DNA of 13,772 nucleotides from an uncultured Eubacteriales bacterium. GTDB taxonomy: Bacteria; Bacillota; Clostridia; Christensenellales; UMGS416. This document shows positions 12,756-13,772 of this stretch, in pieces; the stretch's first letter is position 1, and every line of letters starts with the position of its first letter. A model generated the notes under the pieces. The model made no database searches. It was not told the DNA's origin and saw only the letters and a program-made list of their open reading frames with translations. The stretch covers positions 1-13,772 of the forward strand of contig UQLW01000054.1 of NCBI GenBank assembly GCA_900542005.1, given 5' to 3'. The position numbers and the translations under genes were made by a program.

Positions 12756-13772
12756 ATGCTGGATCCGGCGCTATTGATCAACCGGGAACTGTCATGGCTC
12801 AATTTTGACCGGCGGGTGCTGGAAGAGGCCAACGACCCCCGCAACCCGCTTTTGGAGCGATGCAATTTTTTGGGCATTACGGCCTCAAATCTGGATGAAT
12901 TCTATATGGTGCGGGTGGCCGGGCTCAAGCAGCAGATCGCGGCCAACTATACCCACCCCGACCCCTCGGGCCTGACGCCCAAGGAACAGCTCAAGCAGGT
13001 GGCCCTCTCGGCCCACGAGCTCAATGAGCAGCAGTACGCCTGCGGGCGGGCGCTGGTCAAGCAGCTGGAGGGCGAGGGGATTGAAATCGTTTCCTGCCGC
13101 GATCTGAAGGGAACCCAGCGCGAGTTCGTGAAGGATTTCTACAAAAAGCAGGTGTTCCCTGTGCTGACGCCGATGGCCCTGGATCCGGAGCGCCCCCTGC
13201 CCTACCTTTCCGGCCGCCGGATCTATGTGGCGGTGCGCCTTCTGTCCAAGAAGGACGCCCGGGAGAAGCCGGACCGCGGGCTGCCCCGGGTAGCGATGGT
13301 GCAGGTACCCAGCAACCTGGACCGGTGGGTTCGCGTACCCAGCGGGGACGACGGCCATGCGCTGTTCGTCATGCTGGAGGACGTAATCGAGATGATGCTG
13401 CCCAAGCTCTTTGATAAATACAGGGTTGCCGGCGCCCTTGTGATGCGCCTGACCCGGGACAGCGATCTGACCATCGACGACGATGCTGAGGATCTGATGA
13501 GCGAAATCGAGAAGTCCATCAAGAAGCGGCGCTGGGGGAGCCCGGTGCGGCTGGAATGGGGCCTCTCCTTTGCCGGGCGGGAGGCAGACCCCTGGCTGCT
13601 TGACTTTATGATCTCCAAGCTGGGGATGCGCAAGCGGGACCTCTTCCCCCAGCCGGGCCTGCTGGATCTGACGGCCTTCTCAAAGCTGGGCGGCCAGGTG
13701 GACGCGCCGCACCTGAAATATCCCAAGCAGCCCCCCCTGCCGGTGGCGGATTTCCCTGAGGGCCAGAGCATC
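12756..13772 (+). CDS. ppk1: Polyphosphate kinase PPK1, N-terminal part (cut by window edge)
   Basis: The first 339 residues of polyphosphate kinase, which reversibly moves the terminal phosphate of ATP onto polyphosphate chains. The N-terminal domain signature LLINRELSWLNFDRRVLEEA (about 6-25) is followed by a NFLGITASNLDEFYMVRV segment, the most conserved part of that domain. The head domain then begins with VFPVLTPMALDPERPLPYLS at about residue 130, and the RDSDLTIDDD segment is also typical. The catalytic C1/C2 domains, with the phosphorylated histidine, lie beyond the right edge; the whole protein is usually about 690 residues. ATG 12756 has AAAGGAG at 12741-12747, eight bases away. It has its own promoter. 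Confidence 0.95.
   Translation, partial: MLDPALLINRELSWLNFDRRVLEEANDPRNPLLERCNFLGITASNLDEFYMVRVAGLKQQIAANYTHPDPSGLTPKEQLKQVALSAHELNEQQYACGRALVKQLEGEGIEIVSCRDLKGTQREFVKDFYKKQVFPVLTPMALDPERPLPYLSGRRIYVAVRLLSKKDAREKPDRGLPRVAMVQVPSNLDRWVRVPSGDDGHALFVMLEDVIEMMLPKLFDKYRVAGALVMRLTRDSDLTIDDDAEDLMSEIEKSIKKRRWGSPVRLEWGLSFAGREADPWLLDFMISKLGMRKRDLFPQPGLLDLTAFSKLGGQVDAPHLKYPKQPPLPVADFPEGQSI

Noticed and set aside
1..13772. CRISPR array, tRNA/rRNA genes, transposase or attachment sites
   Set aside because: No regularly spaced repeats, no cloverleaf or rRNA-like segments and no transposase or integrase frame were found on either strand.

Overview
The window looks like chromosomal DNA from a strictly anaerobic, fairly GC-rich Bacillota (Clostridia-type) bacterium. 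The reasons are strong AGGAGG-type ribosome sites, TTG and GTG starts, a glycyl radical enzyme with its activase, a ferredoxin-fused EtfA next to a 2-hydroxyacid dehydrogenase, and a small siroheme/Fe-S reductase. There is no oxygen-dependent pathway, no rRNA, tRNA or CRISPR array, and no insertion sequence. I cannot name the species.

Layout. (1) Positions 1-2728, minus strand: a radical-SAM activase followed by a glycyl radical enzyme that runs off the left edge before its glycine-radical motif. The enzyme has an unusual Cys-Trp-Glu active-site triplet and a short N-terminus. A cupin/AraC regulator (2843-3643, plus) is divergent from this pair and is its probable activator. (2) 3656-7229, plus: a promoter and structured leader, then etfB, etfA (with two [4Fe-4S] sites) and a GlcD/LctD-type flavin dehydrogenase. 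This is the layout of an electron-bifurcating/confurcating lactate dehydrogenase. (3) 7136-7229: an intergenic hairpin region between convergent units, apparently with one terminator per strand. (4) 7223-8098, minus: a LysR regulator, divergent from 8214-11841, plus: a siroheme/[4Fe-4S] reductase-like protein and a complete FecBCD-type ABC importer (lipoprotein, permease, ATPase), all with overlapping ends. The intergenic region carries face-to-face promoters inside a palindrome and a second LysR-like inverted repeat. (5) 11877-12532: a strong terminator, then an AT-richer GNAT acetyltransferase. (6) 12698 to the right edge: promoter and first 339 codons of polyphosphate kinase (ppk1).

How the parts may work together (inference). 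The Etf/dehydrogenase module would oxidise lactate or a similar 2-hydroxyacid with NAD+, paying with reduced ferredoxin. The LysR-controlled operon couples a siroheme redox enzyme to uptake of an iron chelate, corrinoid or other tetrapyrrole-like compound. The glycyl radical enzyme is the least explained part: its family is clear, its substrate is not. By eye, base composition is lower in 1-3650 and much lower around the acetyltransferase than in 3760-11840, so the glycyl radical cassette and the acetyltransferase may have separate histories from the core operons.
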